The position numbers and the translations under genes are program-made. Shown here piece after piece: positions 23,073-34,368 of a stretch of 64,000 nucleotides of DNA (position 1 is its first letter; each line of letters opens with the position of its first letter). The notes beneath the pieces were generated by a model, which was not told the DNA's origin, ran no database searches, and saw only the letters and a program-made list of their open reading frames with translations. The stretch comes from Xylaria sp. FL1777. Lineage: Eukaryota > Ascomycota > Sordariomycetes > Xylariales > Xylariaceae. The DNA is taken from assembly GCA_022578965.1 (NCBI GenBank), contig MU400626.1, positions 1 through 64,000 on the forward strand. The letters are read 5' to 3'.

Positions 23073-24290
23073 TCAGTGACAACTACGGTGAACAAGGGCT
23101 TTCAAGCGCTCGTCAGTCTCATATTCACTCAGCGCCGTCTCTCTCCACGTCGTCCAATCTTGGTCGACCCCGAAGATTTTAAGTATTGCATTTGCCAACG
23201 GCAGGGCGTACGACCATTTGGTCTCCAAGGCCAGGCCCCAAAAGAATCTCCTCACTTTTTCATCAGCCATACAGCTGGCTAGCTCGAGGGACCCCCTTCC
23301 CCTCAGTGCACCCGCTAATGCAACGTCGTCGACGCTTAGCGAGACCTTACCACCGCACAGTGCACTCATGTCAGCAGTAACAAGTGACGGGCCGAAGGCT
23401 TCACGTCGAGGTACAACACGTGCCATCTGCCAGTCAATAATACCGGTAATGTTGAAGTTCTCGTCGACAAGTAAGTGGTCGCCTTTGTCATCGACATGCT
23501 TCAGAAAGAATTTTTCCGGAACTTGTGCTTCTGTATCTTGTTGGGCCAGCTGTACTGCGTTATCTTTCAGAAAGCGGTACACCAAATACGCATCGACAGG
23601 ATACTCCGTATAGAGCTGACCATCCGCAATTAACGTTAGGTACTGCTCGGCAAACGCAGTATAATAAGAAGTCGAAGTATCAAACGGACCTTCCGGAGTA
23701 AGGACAACAAATCTGTCGCTCGCCACTGCCGATACGTCGATGCTGGATGACTGGAAGCATAAAGATCCAGCCTTTAGCCACGGGTGCTTTTCTAGCTCAG
23801 CCAGGATATCAGCAAGGGCACTCCAGACCTTTATCTTCTCGCCTTGGGTGGCCTCATTGCCAGACACTCCTTCACCTGTCCATGGTTGTCCCTGTAGTTC
23901 TTCTATGAGAAGGAAGCTTACGCCGACACCGTAGTCAGTCCCATTGCTACATATACCATAACTGAAAGCTTGAGGTGCTGGCACTGCAGTAGTTTCGAGA
24001 AACTTCAAGGTTGCGTACTCGCTAAGTATCAGGTAGTCTGCCAACGAAACTGGAAGACCGACGGCGAAGCTCGCAACTCGAGGAACTCGCAGGAGCCATG
24101 AGGGAGAGCCGTCGTGGAAGCGGATGCGGGCATGATAGTTGGCGCTTCCCATGAGAGCGCCCGGCCCAACTTTAGAAGAGTGCTCAACGTTGCAACTCCT
24201 GCCGCCATTGAGCCTGGATGCATGTTCGCATACAGCCGTATCGTTGATCTGAGAGCGGAGACAATCGATCTCGTTAACAATCTGCGACAC
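23073..24290 (-). CDS. APH-family phosphotransferase (fungal aminoglycoside-phosphotransferase-like)
   Basis: A single-exon 405-residue protein of the APH / protein-kinase-like fold expanded in filamentous fungi. The N-lobe includes WLLRVPR and the hinge LLIEELQGQPW. The catalytic region reads FLKHVDDKGDHLLVD, followed by the metal-binding FNITGIIDWQMARVVP segment, a very characteristic signature of the group. The protein is soluble and full length. Natural substrates of these fungal proteins are generally unknown; true aminoglycoside resistance should not be assumed. An alternative in-frame start lies only a few codons away. Its neighbourhood (MITE, duplicated phosphotransferase relic, LINE tail) is accessory in character. 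Confidence 0.87.
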   Translation of the reverse strand: MSQIVNEIDCLRSQINDTAVCEHASRLNGGRSCNVEHSSKVGPGALMGSANYHARIRFHDGSPSWLLRVPRVASFAVGLPVSLADYLILSEYATLKFLETTAVPAPQAFSYGICSNGTDYGVGVSFLLIEELQGQPWTGEGVSGNEATQGEKIKVWSALADILAELEKHPWLKAGSLCFQSSSIDVSAVASDRFVVLTPEGPFDTSTSYYTAFAEQYLTLIADGQLYTEYPVDAYLVYRFLKDNAVQLAQQDTEAQVPEKFFLKHVDDKGDHLLVDENFNITGIIDWQMARVVPRREAFGPSLVTADMSALCGGKVSLSVDDVALAGALRGRGSLELASCMADEKVRRFFWGLALETKWSYALPLANAILKIFGVDQDWTTWRETALSEYETDERLKALVHRSCH

Positions 24291-24792
24291 GTAGGCTGCA
24301 TCATCTAAGATCTGCTAGTCCAGTCGCATTAATATTGAATTTTGAGCGACTCTACAATGAGCCGCCGCGAACTAAGTAGAAGGAAGACCAGTTTCTCTTA
24401 CGTCGCTGCACTTGTGGAAAGAAGGAGACATGTGAGTAAGGCACAGGTGGCGATTACAGCTATCGCAGCCACCGACTGCCCTGACGCTTGGCCTTTCGCA
24501 TTCCGGTACTGAGCAGGTGAAGAATCTGGGCGTCATTGTGCGTTTGGTAGCCTGAGGTTGACGAGGTGTGAGGGTTGTTGGGTAGACACAAGGATTTTCG
24601 TAAAGCCTTGATTAAACGCTGATTACTGTCCTGGCGCCAATGAGATAACCGCGATTTGCTAAACAACTATCGCCGAGAATTATGTCGTCCCGACGGACTG
24701 GTAGCGAAGGACGTGGTTAAACGTGATTAGATTGGGAATTCAATTCTAGGTGGGCCGCAACTTGCAGTGAAGTGGCGGGCTTCGTGCAACAG
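24291..24792. other. Intergenic, no gene seen
   Basis: Upstream flank of the phosphotransferase gene up to the MITE. Nothing identifiable. Confidence 0.4.
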
Positions 24793-25057
24793 GTACCGTA
24801 TTTACCCTAAATACACTGAATGGGAACCGTTGCCAAGATTGCTTGGCATACATGAAGAGTTAGTCATGTGACGAAGATCTTGCCATATTAAGAGATCACT
24901 TGCATAAGCGAATAGCTAATATTAGTTTTAAACCTTTAATCTAGCTATATTACGCTTAGGGTGGCTGGGATAAGCTTGGTTATTCATGGCCAGTACCCTG
25001 TTGCCAAGCAATCTTGGCAACGGTTCCCATTCAGTGTATTTAGGGTAAATACGGTAC
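24793..25057. mobile_element. MITE with 56-bp perfect terminal inverted repeats
   Basis: Positions 24793-24848 and 25002-25057 are perfect reverse complements over 56 bp, beginning GTACCGTATTTACCC. About 150 bp of AT-rich, non-coding sequence lies between. A TA at each inner edge (24794-24795 and 25055-25056) is compatible with a TA target duplication, as in Tc1/mariner or Fot1/pogo-type elements. There is no transposase, so it is non-autonomous. The identical ends suggest fairly recent origin or gene conversion. Confidence 0.85.
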
Positions 25058-25228
25058 TAACAATAATAAAATGACTGGGAGTAAACGAAGTGGCCCCATG
25101 CCTAATGACGATAACGTTGTTGGTTGTTTGGCACTTTTGCCCTCGCAGGCCTCAGTGTTGGTGCACTTAACTCATGCAAACCAAAGAGCCCAACGGACGA
25201 ACCGAATGCAACATACTCGGCCGCCCAG

Positions 25229-25563
25229 TATAACAAGGGCTGTATGTCAGGGCTTGGAACTGAGTAGTTGACTCTCTATTCTGCATACAATAATCTGTTA
25301 TGGCTGCAAAAGTCCATGCCTCCCATTGGGGCTGTTGCCGAGCATGGTGGCTGTCCTTGAGTCTATATACAATTGGTTCGGGGCTTCCTAACCTCCGTGG
25401 TCCGCCCATATGTCTCAGATTAGCGAGGGCTGAATAGCTTCACTTCTAGTACGCGAGACAGTTTCAATAAGTCTCAATTCAGCGCAGTACGGTCCCGGTG
25501 TCTCACCGAACTATGCATCCGGAGATAGCACAAGGTGTTCAGCTGGTCCGATGCGTGTAACAC
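25229..25563 (+). repeat. Inverted-duplicate segment, copy B
   Basis: Matches copy A (10513-10811) in opposite orientation. It retains about 36 bp missing from copy A. The match ends abruptly at 25563, after the codons for the FSWSDACN segment of the phosphotransferase relic, so this copy carries only the very beginning of that coding region. Confidence 0.85.
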
Positions 25564-25805
25564 CCAGGGGATGATGTAACCACTCTACGCTTAATCGAGA
25601 ACCTACATACCAACAATGGGGCGGATCAAGAAAGCTGGATGGTGGCCTAGGTCAGAAAACATATATACACAGGTGTGCACACGTCTGCCATGGAGAATCT
25701 CCCCTCGACATTTGCAACAAATTCTCCAATCCAAAAACATTCATCCCCCTTTATTCATTCAACCACCAGCAACCATCTCGCCCATCAGCTACGAAGAACA
25801 GCAAA

Positions 25806-26001
25806 ATGTCGGTCAAAACTACCACTCCCCTCATGGATAACACTCCTGTTGATCAAGGTGCTAGTAGCACCCGATGTGCGAAGGAAGGCTGCAACCAGTG
25901 GTGCGTTGCCAACTCTCGCTTCTGCAAGGATCGTAAGTCATCCCCCAACTCTTGAATTAAACGTAGCCTTTAGACTCATTTTTTGTATAGACCAAGGCTA
26001 G
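25806..26001 (+). CDS. 45-residue cysteine-rich microprotein
   Basis: Two exons, 25806-25932 and 25991-26001, joined by a 58-nt intron (GTAAGT donor, TATAG acceptor), encode 45 residues. The polar N-terminal half (SVKTTTPLMDNTPVD) is followed by C-x4-C-x3-C-x6-C-x2-H, a spacing suggesting a single metal or disulfide knot; the last residues are KDHQG. There is no signal peptide, so an intracellular zinc-binding peptide is more likely than a secreted toxin. A CT-rich leader with TCATTCAACC directly precedes the ATG. The intron is well formed and the second exon only supplies the final His-Gln-Gly and stop. I recall similar tiny proteins in fungi but cannot name a family. The function is unknown. 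Confidence 0.6.
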
Positions 26002-26209
26002 GCTTCTTAGCCGCAATTTACCCGGTATGCAAGGAGAGCTACAGATTAGAGTAGTTCAAAAGACGGTCTAGTCTCTTCGTTGGGGTTTATTTCTCCGGGA
26101 AGAGTATCGTCAATAGTGCAGAAATATCAATACAATTTGTTTTGCCATATGCTTCGCTACTATTGTCTAGCTACTGCCTGCTGCCTGCCTCTCAAGCATA
26201 AAAATTTAA

Positions 26210-26712
26210 ATGTGATAGAGTAATTGCAATTCCAACTTGCCTATTGTTGGAATATGTACCAGTGTACCTATTGAATCGAGCCCTTGGGGCCCTTTCTGGG
26301 AACAATATAGTAGAACGCTATAAAGGTCTCCTAAAGCACAAGGCATCTGTAATCTTCCAGGTACGCACAGAAAAGATCGGCTTAAGAGCCTTCCTCCACC
26401 GACGGGGAGTCCTAGGCTACCAGACATCGCTATGCGAATGCGCAGCTAGCAAAGAAACAGCAGCTCATGTTATACTGCACTGTAGAATGCTTGTCCGCCG
26501 CTACGAATAACCCGGAGAGCTCAAGGGAGATAGCCCGCTGGCTCCTTCGTACGAGGAGATTAGCCATGTACGATCTAGCGGAGGCGATTGGAGGCGCTCG
26601 CGAGCGGCTGCGCCGCCCTCCGCGGAAGGAAGAAAGAGGCACTCTACTGGAGGTAGCCCCCGAGAAGATCGCGTTGCTGGAGAGCCACCTGCATCGCGCC
26701 AGAGTTGGGTAG
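26210..26712 (+). pseudogene. 3' remnant of a LINE (Tad1-like) reverse transcriptase ORF
   Basis: The frame from 26220 encodes a segment with RTEKIGLRAFLHRRGVLG, then C-x-C-x8-H-x4-C (CECAASKETAAHVILHC). This is the end of fungal non-LTR retrotransposon ORF2 after the RT/RNase H region. The reading frame stops near 26510; the continuation (AEAIGGARERLRRP and following) is in another frame up to 26712, so a frameshift is present. Everything upstream (endonuclease, RT) is missing, as usual in 5'-truncated LINE copies. Confidence 0.7.
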
Positions 26713-27901
26713 GAGCTTCTTCGGGGAGACGCGAGGCTCCTGAGGAGTTTTGGAGCCCCTTTTCTCTGCCTTCCCTAGCCTAACTCTTCTGGGCTTTGGG
26801 ACCTTGTGTGTAATAATGAGCCCGCGATAGATGGCACAGAGCTTGTTGCGAGGGTGTTTTTATCCGACTAAAAGGGGGCGAGCCTCTGGCTTGCCGAGGA
26901 GGAGCTCCCTTTTGGCACGGTTTTTGCTTTCAAGCGTTAAATAAGTAGAATAGCCGCGCTACAAAGTAGCATTGCAGATTAATTTAATAATAACCACCTG
27001 TTTGCTAATATTAAATATCTATAGGTTAACTGCTTTCTACCGCTAGATCTAGCAGACTGACATTAGCAACGCCTAAACTGCCCAAGACCGATCTAAGTGT
27101 TACGGTATTATATAATACCTCTACATATTCACGTATATATACACTGCAGCAGCACCCCGTTTCTCTAACCTTCTCCTTTTCTTTTTAAAATATCAATAAA
27201 TCTAGATATTTCATCCCATCAGCCCTATCTAGTAACACTGCAGGCTTAATTGTTATATTAAAAAGCTCTTACACATTATTGAAAATAACTAAACGCGCTA
27301 GCTTAGTTCGCTTTATATAATTAAGCGTGCGCTATATGTACTGGAACGAAGTAACTGTAGTGAGGCTAAGTAAAAACATACAAGCCACTAGATTCAGCTA
27401 CTTCGCGATCAGCTCGTTTCGTGGCGCTAGGACCTGGCCCTATGTGCCTCACGTTAACGGTAAAAAGAAGCCGTTTTGCGGACCGTTTCCCTCTGCATAA
27501 ATCATGCATTAAGTATGTGCTCAGTCGCCTGCCTGGTGCTTGGCTGAGCCGAGCCTGAGCAAAAGCGGCGAACGCACTAACCCCAGTTTGTCGTGCGCTA
27601 GGAAAGTGGTAAAACCTAGAACCTACGTATATGTAGATCTGGGTATAGAGCTCAATACGTCTATATCACGACGTTACTCACGTCTATAAGTACGAACACA
27701 TGAGATCAAGTTTCCTATAGACAGTGCATGAAGAAAGCTCAACCAGACTTTTCTTTCGCTTCATTTTCTCTCAAGGTCGAGGTTGTCTAGATCATCTCTC
27801 CCTCATCATCAACACCCTCACTAACACCCATCGTTCCTCATCGTCATCATCACCACCGTCCACCTCACAACATCACAACATTATAACATTATAACATCAC
27901 A
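26713..27901. other. Intergenic, probably the LINE 3' region followed by the oxidoreductase promoter
   Basis: GC-rich to about 26930, then AT-rich to about 27350, consistent with old repeat sequence. From 27700 a CT/CA-rich leader with repeated CATCATCA, ATCACAACAT and TTATAACAT strings leads into the start codon at 27902. Confidence 0.45.
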
Positions 27902-29155
27902 ATGGCGCAGACAGGAGGTAAAATATTCAACGTCGGCGTCGTCGGCTATGGGTAAGTTCTCGTCCATCATCCCTCCCTTCAGAATTCCATTCCTAGCCCT
28001 AAAAAGGGACCTATAATCTCATCCCATCCAATATTACGAAAATATCATATACATGCCTCAATCTAAAAACTCTCATCTACTCACCTGCCATCCAGCTTGT
28101 CGGCCAAAATCTTCCACATCCCCTTCATAACCACCACGCCAGCCTTCAAACTCCATTCCATCCTACAACGCAATCCCCGGCCCGAGTCCTCGGCGCCCAA
28201 AGACTACCCCAACCTGAGCCACTTCAAATCCTTTGAACTCTTCCTATCGGACGTCGACCTAGACGTTGTCGTTCTCACGTCGACGCCAGATACACACTTC
28301 TCCCTAGCCCAGCAAGCCCTCAAGGCAGGCAAGCATGTCTTCGTGGAGAAGCCGTTCGTGCCCACCTCAGGTGAGGCCACCGAACTCACCCGCCTAGCCG
28401 AGGAGAAGGATTTGAAATTATGCGTGTATCAAAACCGGCGCTGGGACAGCGACTTCCAGACGGTGCGCAAGTTGTTGGCCAATAACACATTGGGACGAAT
28501 CTATGAGTTTGAGTCGCACTTCGACCGGTACCGCCCGGAGAAGCCGACCACGTGGAAAGGCGAGCTGAGCATCTCGCAAGGCGGGTCGGTGCTGTACGAT
28601 CTGGGCACCCACCTGGTCGATCAAGTATTCGTGCTCTTCGGGCAGCCGAGCAGCATCTTCGCCAAGCTAGTCAGCCAACGCGACGCGCGTGTTCTCAGCG
28701 CCGCGGACCCGGCGGTCGAGCCGGATAGCGCGAACATGCAGCTGTTCTACGCGAACGGACTAATCGTGCACTTACGCATGGGCGTGCTGAGTGTCGAGAC
28801 GCGACAGCCGAGGTTCTGGATCCGCGGGGCGAAGGGGAGCTATCACAAGGCCGGGCTAGACCCGCAGGAAGACCAGCTGAATGCGGGCATGAAGACGAGT
28901 GACCCCCTGTTTGGTCGAGATACAGAGGAATGTCATGGACGACTCGTCACTGTCGGTGAAGGCGGGGAGATGCGTGAAGAGGTGTACCCTAATGTCGAGC
29001 CGGTGACGTATCGGAGGATATATGAGCTGCTTGGAGAGGCGCTTCGAGGGAAAGGTCCGGTGCCTGTGCCGGCGTCGGAAGCTCGTGACGTCTTGCGGAT
29101 TCTCGAAGCCGCAAAAGAAAGCGCAATGACTGGTCGCGAGGTTAAGCTATCCTGA
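27902..29155 (+). CDS. Gfo/Idh/MocA-family NAD(P)-dependent oxidoreductase
   Basis: A 369-residue cytosolic dehydrogenase from exons 27902-27951 and 28096-29155 (144-nt intron). The splice falls in the Rossmann motif, giving VGVVGYG followed by LSAKIFHIPF. The family signature AGKHVFVEKPF supplies the catalytic Lys of the EKP motif, and YDLGTHLVDQ carries the conserved Asp/His of the C-terminal domain. The length matches the family (340-390). Members oxidise or reduce sugars, inositols or related compounds; the closest recognisable type is the bacterial YdgJ/fungal galactose-dehydrogenase-like group, but the substrate cannot be predicted. The gene stands alone. Confidence 0.92.
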
Positions 29156-30806
29156 AGAGTTAACTCTCGGCTATGTCTACACAAGAGAATGTTGTATAGA
29201 TGACACGGCCCTTATATCCTTACATATTTCTTCTGCTAGAAAAGTCCATATCACGTTGCAAGTAGTGAAATAGAGTAGATTGGGTGCAGAGTTATCCCTT
29301 ACAGTTTCTTCTCCCTATTTCAGTAGTTGAGAAACACAGCAGATCGTAGATAACGGGGAGAAAACCATTCCGATTAGTCCATAGACTCTGTATTCAACCC
29401 TTGGACCAGCTATTCCACGTAGCTATACTCGGTGGATTGTGTGTCTCATGCACTCTGCCCGGAGCCTATCAGGACCTTGACAATAATGACATCCTTCTAT
29501 CTGGTCTTGATCGACAGTGTCTGCCGCAAATAGCAACACAACAACTGCCTTTCTTGTTATAAGCAGCAATTTTGCTTTAGAGCTATGTCCTTTCTAGCTG
29601 CCTAGAATAGTGGCGATTAATTATCCCGAATGTTCAAGTATAGTTGTTACTAAGCAGCCGTTTATAAACGGATTAAGAAAAGGTCCCTCTCTATAACATA
29701 GAACAGTAGTGTCTAATCATAATTATCTTCCAGTTCTTCATAAGGCGTATCCAACAGCAAGGCCTTCACTCCAGGTCAAAATACTTCTCCCGGTGCAATT
29801 CTGTTGTATGTGCTGGTGTAATAGTAAATCTAAGCATGGCTTGGTTTAATGCTCCATGGCTTTTAAATGTATTAGTCAAGGATCTAGATACCTAGATCAG
29901 CAACTCTTCATCCAAACTAAAAGCTACATAGCATATACTGGTATTCACGCAACCACTCTACACTAGCTATATTTCCTCGTAATATATCTTAAATCAGTAA
30001 ACTCAGAGGTATAAAAATTTCACATTTCACACTTCTGCTATTAATACCCTTATAGTTACATTAATAAACCTTGTTTAGCGCTTATTAACAAACAAAGCCA
30101 TTTTTATTAACACCGATACGAACACCCATCCTCATCCTTTACAGGTAGTTAATCCTTCATAACGTAGTTCTCCGGAGGCAAAAACGTCGCTTGCGACCTC
30201 TATTAAAGCACACAACATCTAGATCGTAACTTAACTTTGAAATTGTGACAGAAAACCCCTTCTCTGTCATCTATTTCTCTTGAAATAACAACCCCCCGCC
30301 CCCCCTGCAAAAAGAATAAAAAAGACAAGGGAAAAAAAAAAAGCGGCTACGTTTACAACGTGGCTCCCTCGGATCTCCCTGGGCCATGCTTCTGCTTTAA
30401 CCTTGCTACTATCTATTAGCTGAACATGTCCAAGACTTACCGTATCATACGGAGTTTCTTAAGTCGATAGCCAACCCTCGGCCGTTAAGGGCATCACGTT
30501 CTTATAGTAAGAATTCAAGATATTTGTACATTGTTGTTCAGTAATATCGCTGCTTTTTAGCCTTTGAAAACGAGCTGTTTTTCTTTGCGTGTGCAGTTCC
30601 CCTCTTGATAGCTAGGCAACTACCATTTAGCTCTAACTTAGGTAGTTATTACAACTATTGTGTCGCTTGAGTATGCTTATGCTTAATCAGGAAAAAGACT
30701 CTACAATATACCTTGAACGCTGCTAACAACCAAACGATACCTTTCGGCTGATAGTATCTTTTTGCAGTGCAATCCTCATTACTACTAATTTACATCCAGC
30801 AACACA
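29156..30806. other. Intergenic, 1.65 kb, no gene seen
   Basis: Between the oxidoreductase and RPT2, which converge. Contains C-rich and A-rich homopolymer runs near 30288-30342 but no supported gene or RNA. Confidence 0.45.
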
Positions 30807-32411
30807 CTACAAGTACAGACCCTCGGGCTCGCCCTCTTGCTTGGTCCGCAGTACTCTTTCCCTCGCGGCTCGGAAGTCGGCCATCTGGACCCGCATGCGG
30901 CGTTCACGGAGTGCCATGAGGCCAGCCTCTGAGCAGATGGCTTTGATATCGGCTCCCGACAGGTCATCCTTCTGACTGATGAACTCGTCGAGATCTACAT
31001 CCTCGTTGAGGCTCATCTTGCTAGTGTGTAAATTAAAGATTTTGCGCTTCGTATTCTGGTCAGGGTTCTCGAAGAGAATCTTCCGGTCGATACGGCCCGG
31101 CCGGATCAAGGCCGGATCCAGTGTCTCGATCTTGTTGGTAGCCATAATGACCTTAACGTCGCCTCTGTCGTCGAAGCCATCCAACTGATTGAGGAGCTCC
31201 AACATCGTTCTCTGGACTTCCCTCTCTCCACCAGACGTGGAATCGTATCGCTTTGTACCAATGGCATCAATTTCGTCAATGAATACGATGGAGGGGGCAT
31301 TCTCAGCAGCAACCTATGAGGTGGATCGTTAGTCTAACGGAGCCAAAAAGAGCATGGAAGAGCTACTCACCTGGAATAACTGACGAACCAAACGAGGGCC
31401 ATCACCCAAATATTTCTGAATCAATTCACTGCCTACGATGCGCAAGAAGGTAGCTGATGTCTGGTTGGCAACAGCCTTAGCCAGCAGCGTCTTTCCAGTA
31501 CCAGGCGCACCGTAGAGGATAACACCTTTGGGTGGCTTGATACCCATCTCTTCGTATAGCTCAGGATGCAACAGGGGTAGTTCGACGGATTCTCTGACTT
31601 CCTGGATTTGCGACTCCAAGCCTCCAATGTCGGCATACGATTCGGTCGGGGCCTTGTCTAGCTTCATGACGTTGACAGCAGGATCCGTATCATCCGTGAG
31701 CACTCCAACAATGGAGACGCTCTTGTGGTGGAGCAAGACTGAGGCGCCTGGTTCTAACAGATCCTTGTCTACGAAGCTCATGATGCTGACGTAATACTCT
31801 GGCCCGGTCGTGCTTGAGACGATGGCGTGGTCGTCGTCGATCATCTCCTCGAGGGTGCCGACACCCATAGGACTGCCGCGCATGTCGTCAACCCGACCTC
31901 GTTCGTCGGCCATCCGATCACCGGCCTCCGGGTCGGGAGCAGGTCCGGTGTTGTCCTTAGCAGCCTTCGCCTTACGCAGACGCTCTTGGTTCTCGACAAA
32001 CTCCTCTTCCAGCAAGAGATGATCATGGATGCGCTGCATTCGGAGCAGACGAAGCTTGCATCGACTCGTTGGGTAGACGGCGGGGAGTTTGGCGGCAGCG
32101 GAGGTGCCGGCTGCCTTTCTCTTCTTGCGGCCGATGCGGGTGGTCGGTCGTGGTGGCGGTTCGTACTTGGGCTTGTCCTTCTGTTATGTTGTAAGGAAGA
32201 GGTCGAGGAGGTCGAGGAGGTCGACGTGATCACTTTAGATAACGGGGATGAGGGCATATGATATAACGTAGAAGAGGCATACCTTCTTGTCCTTGTCATC
32301 TCTCCCGTCCTGGCCAGGATTCATCCCGGACTGATTTTGACCCTAGCGTATAGTGTGAGCACTGGAGAATCGAGAGTCGCAGCAATGAGGATGTGACAGG
32401 AGGCTCACCAT
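30807..32411 (-). CDS. RPT2: 26S proteasome regulatory subunit RPT2 (AAA-ATPase)
   Basis: One of six AAA ATPases in the base of the 19S particle; it unfolds substrates and opens the 20S gate. Exons are 32411-32409 (the ATG alone), 32342-32283, 32180-31371 and 31313-30807, with introns of 66, 102 and 57 nt, giving 459 residues. Splicing after the ATG yields MGQNQSG, the N-myristoylation start typical of RPT2. A Lys/Pro-rich N-terminus precedes the OB region, then Walker A GAPGTGKT, Walker B IVFIDEID, and arginine fingers in [10 protein letters not shown]. The C-terminus EGLYL is the HbYX gate-opening motif. The gene is head-to-head with LSC1 over about 575 bp. Identification is firm. Confidence 0.95.
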
Positions 32412-32986
32412 CTTGGCTCGATGTGCTGCGAGACGGCCCGCAAGCTGGATGGAAGACAGAAAGGTAAGATTGGATTGAAATCTCGTTCTAAGGCAAGGGA
32501 CGAAAAGTAAAGGAAGGGATGATGTTGGCGTAAGTGGAAAACGAGGGTGGAAGGTACCAGGAAGGTACCACTGTATGTCGTAGGCTGTATGTAACTGCAA
32601 CGCGTTGCCCTTTTGACGCCTGATTCCGATGTTGGCAGCTGATCCCAGGCCCTTCAGCTGGCATCGGCTATAGGTACCTTTCCATAGTTATCTACTGCGA
32701 AAGTACATGCCGGCAAGTCCTGGCCGTATCTACCCCGATAAGGCAGTGCCTAGGTGCAACAATCTTGGAACCACCTGATAGATCTAGCTCTGCCACATGC
32801 GCGTTTTGCTGGGTGCAATCTAGTACCGAAGTACCTATCATAGTGCCTACATTTGATCGATAACTCTTTTCCTATCTATCTGGCTTCGCTGGTTGAACCG
32901 AGCCACCAAACCACCAACCCAATTCGCCTGTCCGCTCGTCCTGTCGACATTAGCTCTGCCTTCGTCTGCACCACCACATCTCCACG
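32412..32986. promoter_or_regulatory. Bidirectional promoter RPT2 / LSC1
   Basis: About 575 bp between the start codons of two divergent core genes. Contains isolated TAGGTACCT-type motifs near 32675 and a CT-rich leader before each gene. No proteasome control element was identified with confidence. Confidence 0.55.
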
Positions 32987-34368
32987 ATGCAGGCTTTCCG
33001 TCACATGCGCCCGGGTGCTTTGCGCCAGCTGTCCAAACGCACCTACAGCTCTTCGTCGTCTCCTTACTCAAAAACCATCGAGAACCTGCGCATCAACGGC
33101 GAAACAAAAGTACTCTTCCAAGGCTTCACTGGAAGACAGGGAACGTGAGTCAAGTCGCCACTATGACACGCATCTACACATCTCTATGCTATCTATTCGT
33201 CTATGGAGCCGCTTCTCTCGCGACATGGAGGGGCACGTCATGCTGACCTGACGCTTCTCCATAGTTTCCATGCCGAACAAGCCATCGCCTACGGTAAATA
33301 GCGCCCGTGATACTAGTCGAGAAGGCCGAAATGGTGTGTCGCCGCCCTGCATGGAATCGGGTCTGACATGTGTTTGCGACAGGTACCAAGGTAGTGGGAG
33401 GCACAAACCCCAAGAAGGCCGGCCAGGAGCACCTCGGCCTCCCCGTCTTCGGCAATGTGAGCGAGGCCGTGAAGGAGACGGGCGCCACCGCTACCGCCAT
33501 CTTCGTACCGTAAGTTGGCAGAGGCAACAGCATCCGGCATTCAAAGACAGGATATGCGTCGCTAAATGAGTAAACAGGCCGCCGCTGGCTGCCGCTGGTA
33601 TCGAGGAGGCCGTTTCTGCCGAGATCCCCCTGGTTGTCTGTATTACCGAGGGTATTCCCCAGCATGGTTAGTCTTCATGTCTTCTCTTGTCTCTTCCCTC
33701 GACCCCTTCCCCCCTTCTGTCTGTTTTTCCCTCCCTTTCCGGTGGCTCGGCTCCCAAGTTGTGCTGATGAATGCCTAGACATGGTTCGCATCACCGATAT
33801 TCTCAAGAGCCAGTCCAAAACCCGCCTTGTCGGCCCCAACTGCCCCGGCATCATCGCTCCTGGTCAGTGTAAGATCGGTATCATGCCCGGTTTCATTCAC
33901 AAGCGCGGTCGTATCGGTATAGTCTCACGTTCCGGCACCCTAACCTACGAGGCCGTGAACCAGACGACACAAGCTGGCCTCGGTCAGTCGCTTGTCGTTG
34001 GTATCGGTGGTGACCCCTTCAGCGGAACCAATTTCATCGACTGCCTTAATGTCTTCCTTAAGGACGAGGAGACGGACGGCATCATCATGATTGGTGAGAT
34101 TGGTGGTGCCGCTGAGGAGGACGCTGCCGATTTCCTGCGCGAGAACAACACCGTCAACGGCGGTAAGCCCGTCGTCAGCTTCATAGCCGGAATCAGCGCA
34201 CCCCCGGGACGGCGTATGGGTCACGCCGGTGCCATTGTGTCCGGCGGCAAGGGTGGTGCAGACTCTAAGATCAAGGCCCTGGAGGCTGCTGGTGTTATCG
34301 TCGAGCGCTCGCCCGCCGGTCTGGGACGTGCCATGCGTGAGGCCTTTGTCAAGCGGGACTTGTTGTAA
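32987..34368 (+). CDS. LSC1: Succinate-CoA ligase alpha subunit, mitochondrial
   Basis: TCA-cycle enzyme subunit that interconverts succinyl-CoA and succinate with nucleotide triphosphate formation. Five exons fit: 32987-33144, 33265-33293, 33383-33509, 33578-33666 and 33779-34368, giving 330 residues. The second exon is only 29 nt. An Arg/Ser-rich mitochondrial presequence (about 25 residues) precedes the CoA-binding domain with [10 protein letters not shown] and the junction IFVPPPLAA. The ligase domain shows [21 protein letters not shown], and His283 in [11 protein letters not shown], the phosphohistidine. All splices restore strongly conserved family segments. The length is normal for fungal orthologs. 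Confidence 0.95.
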
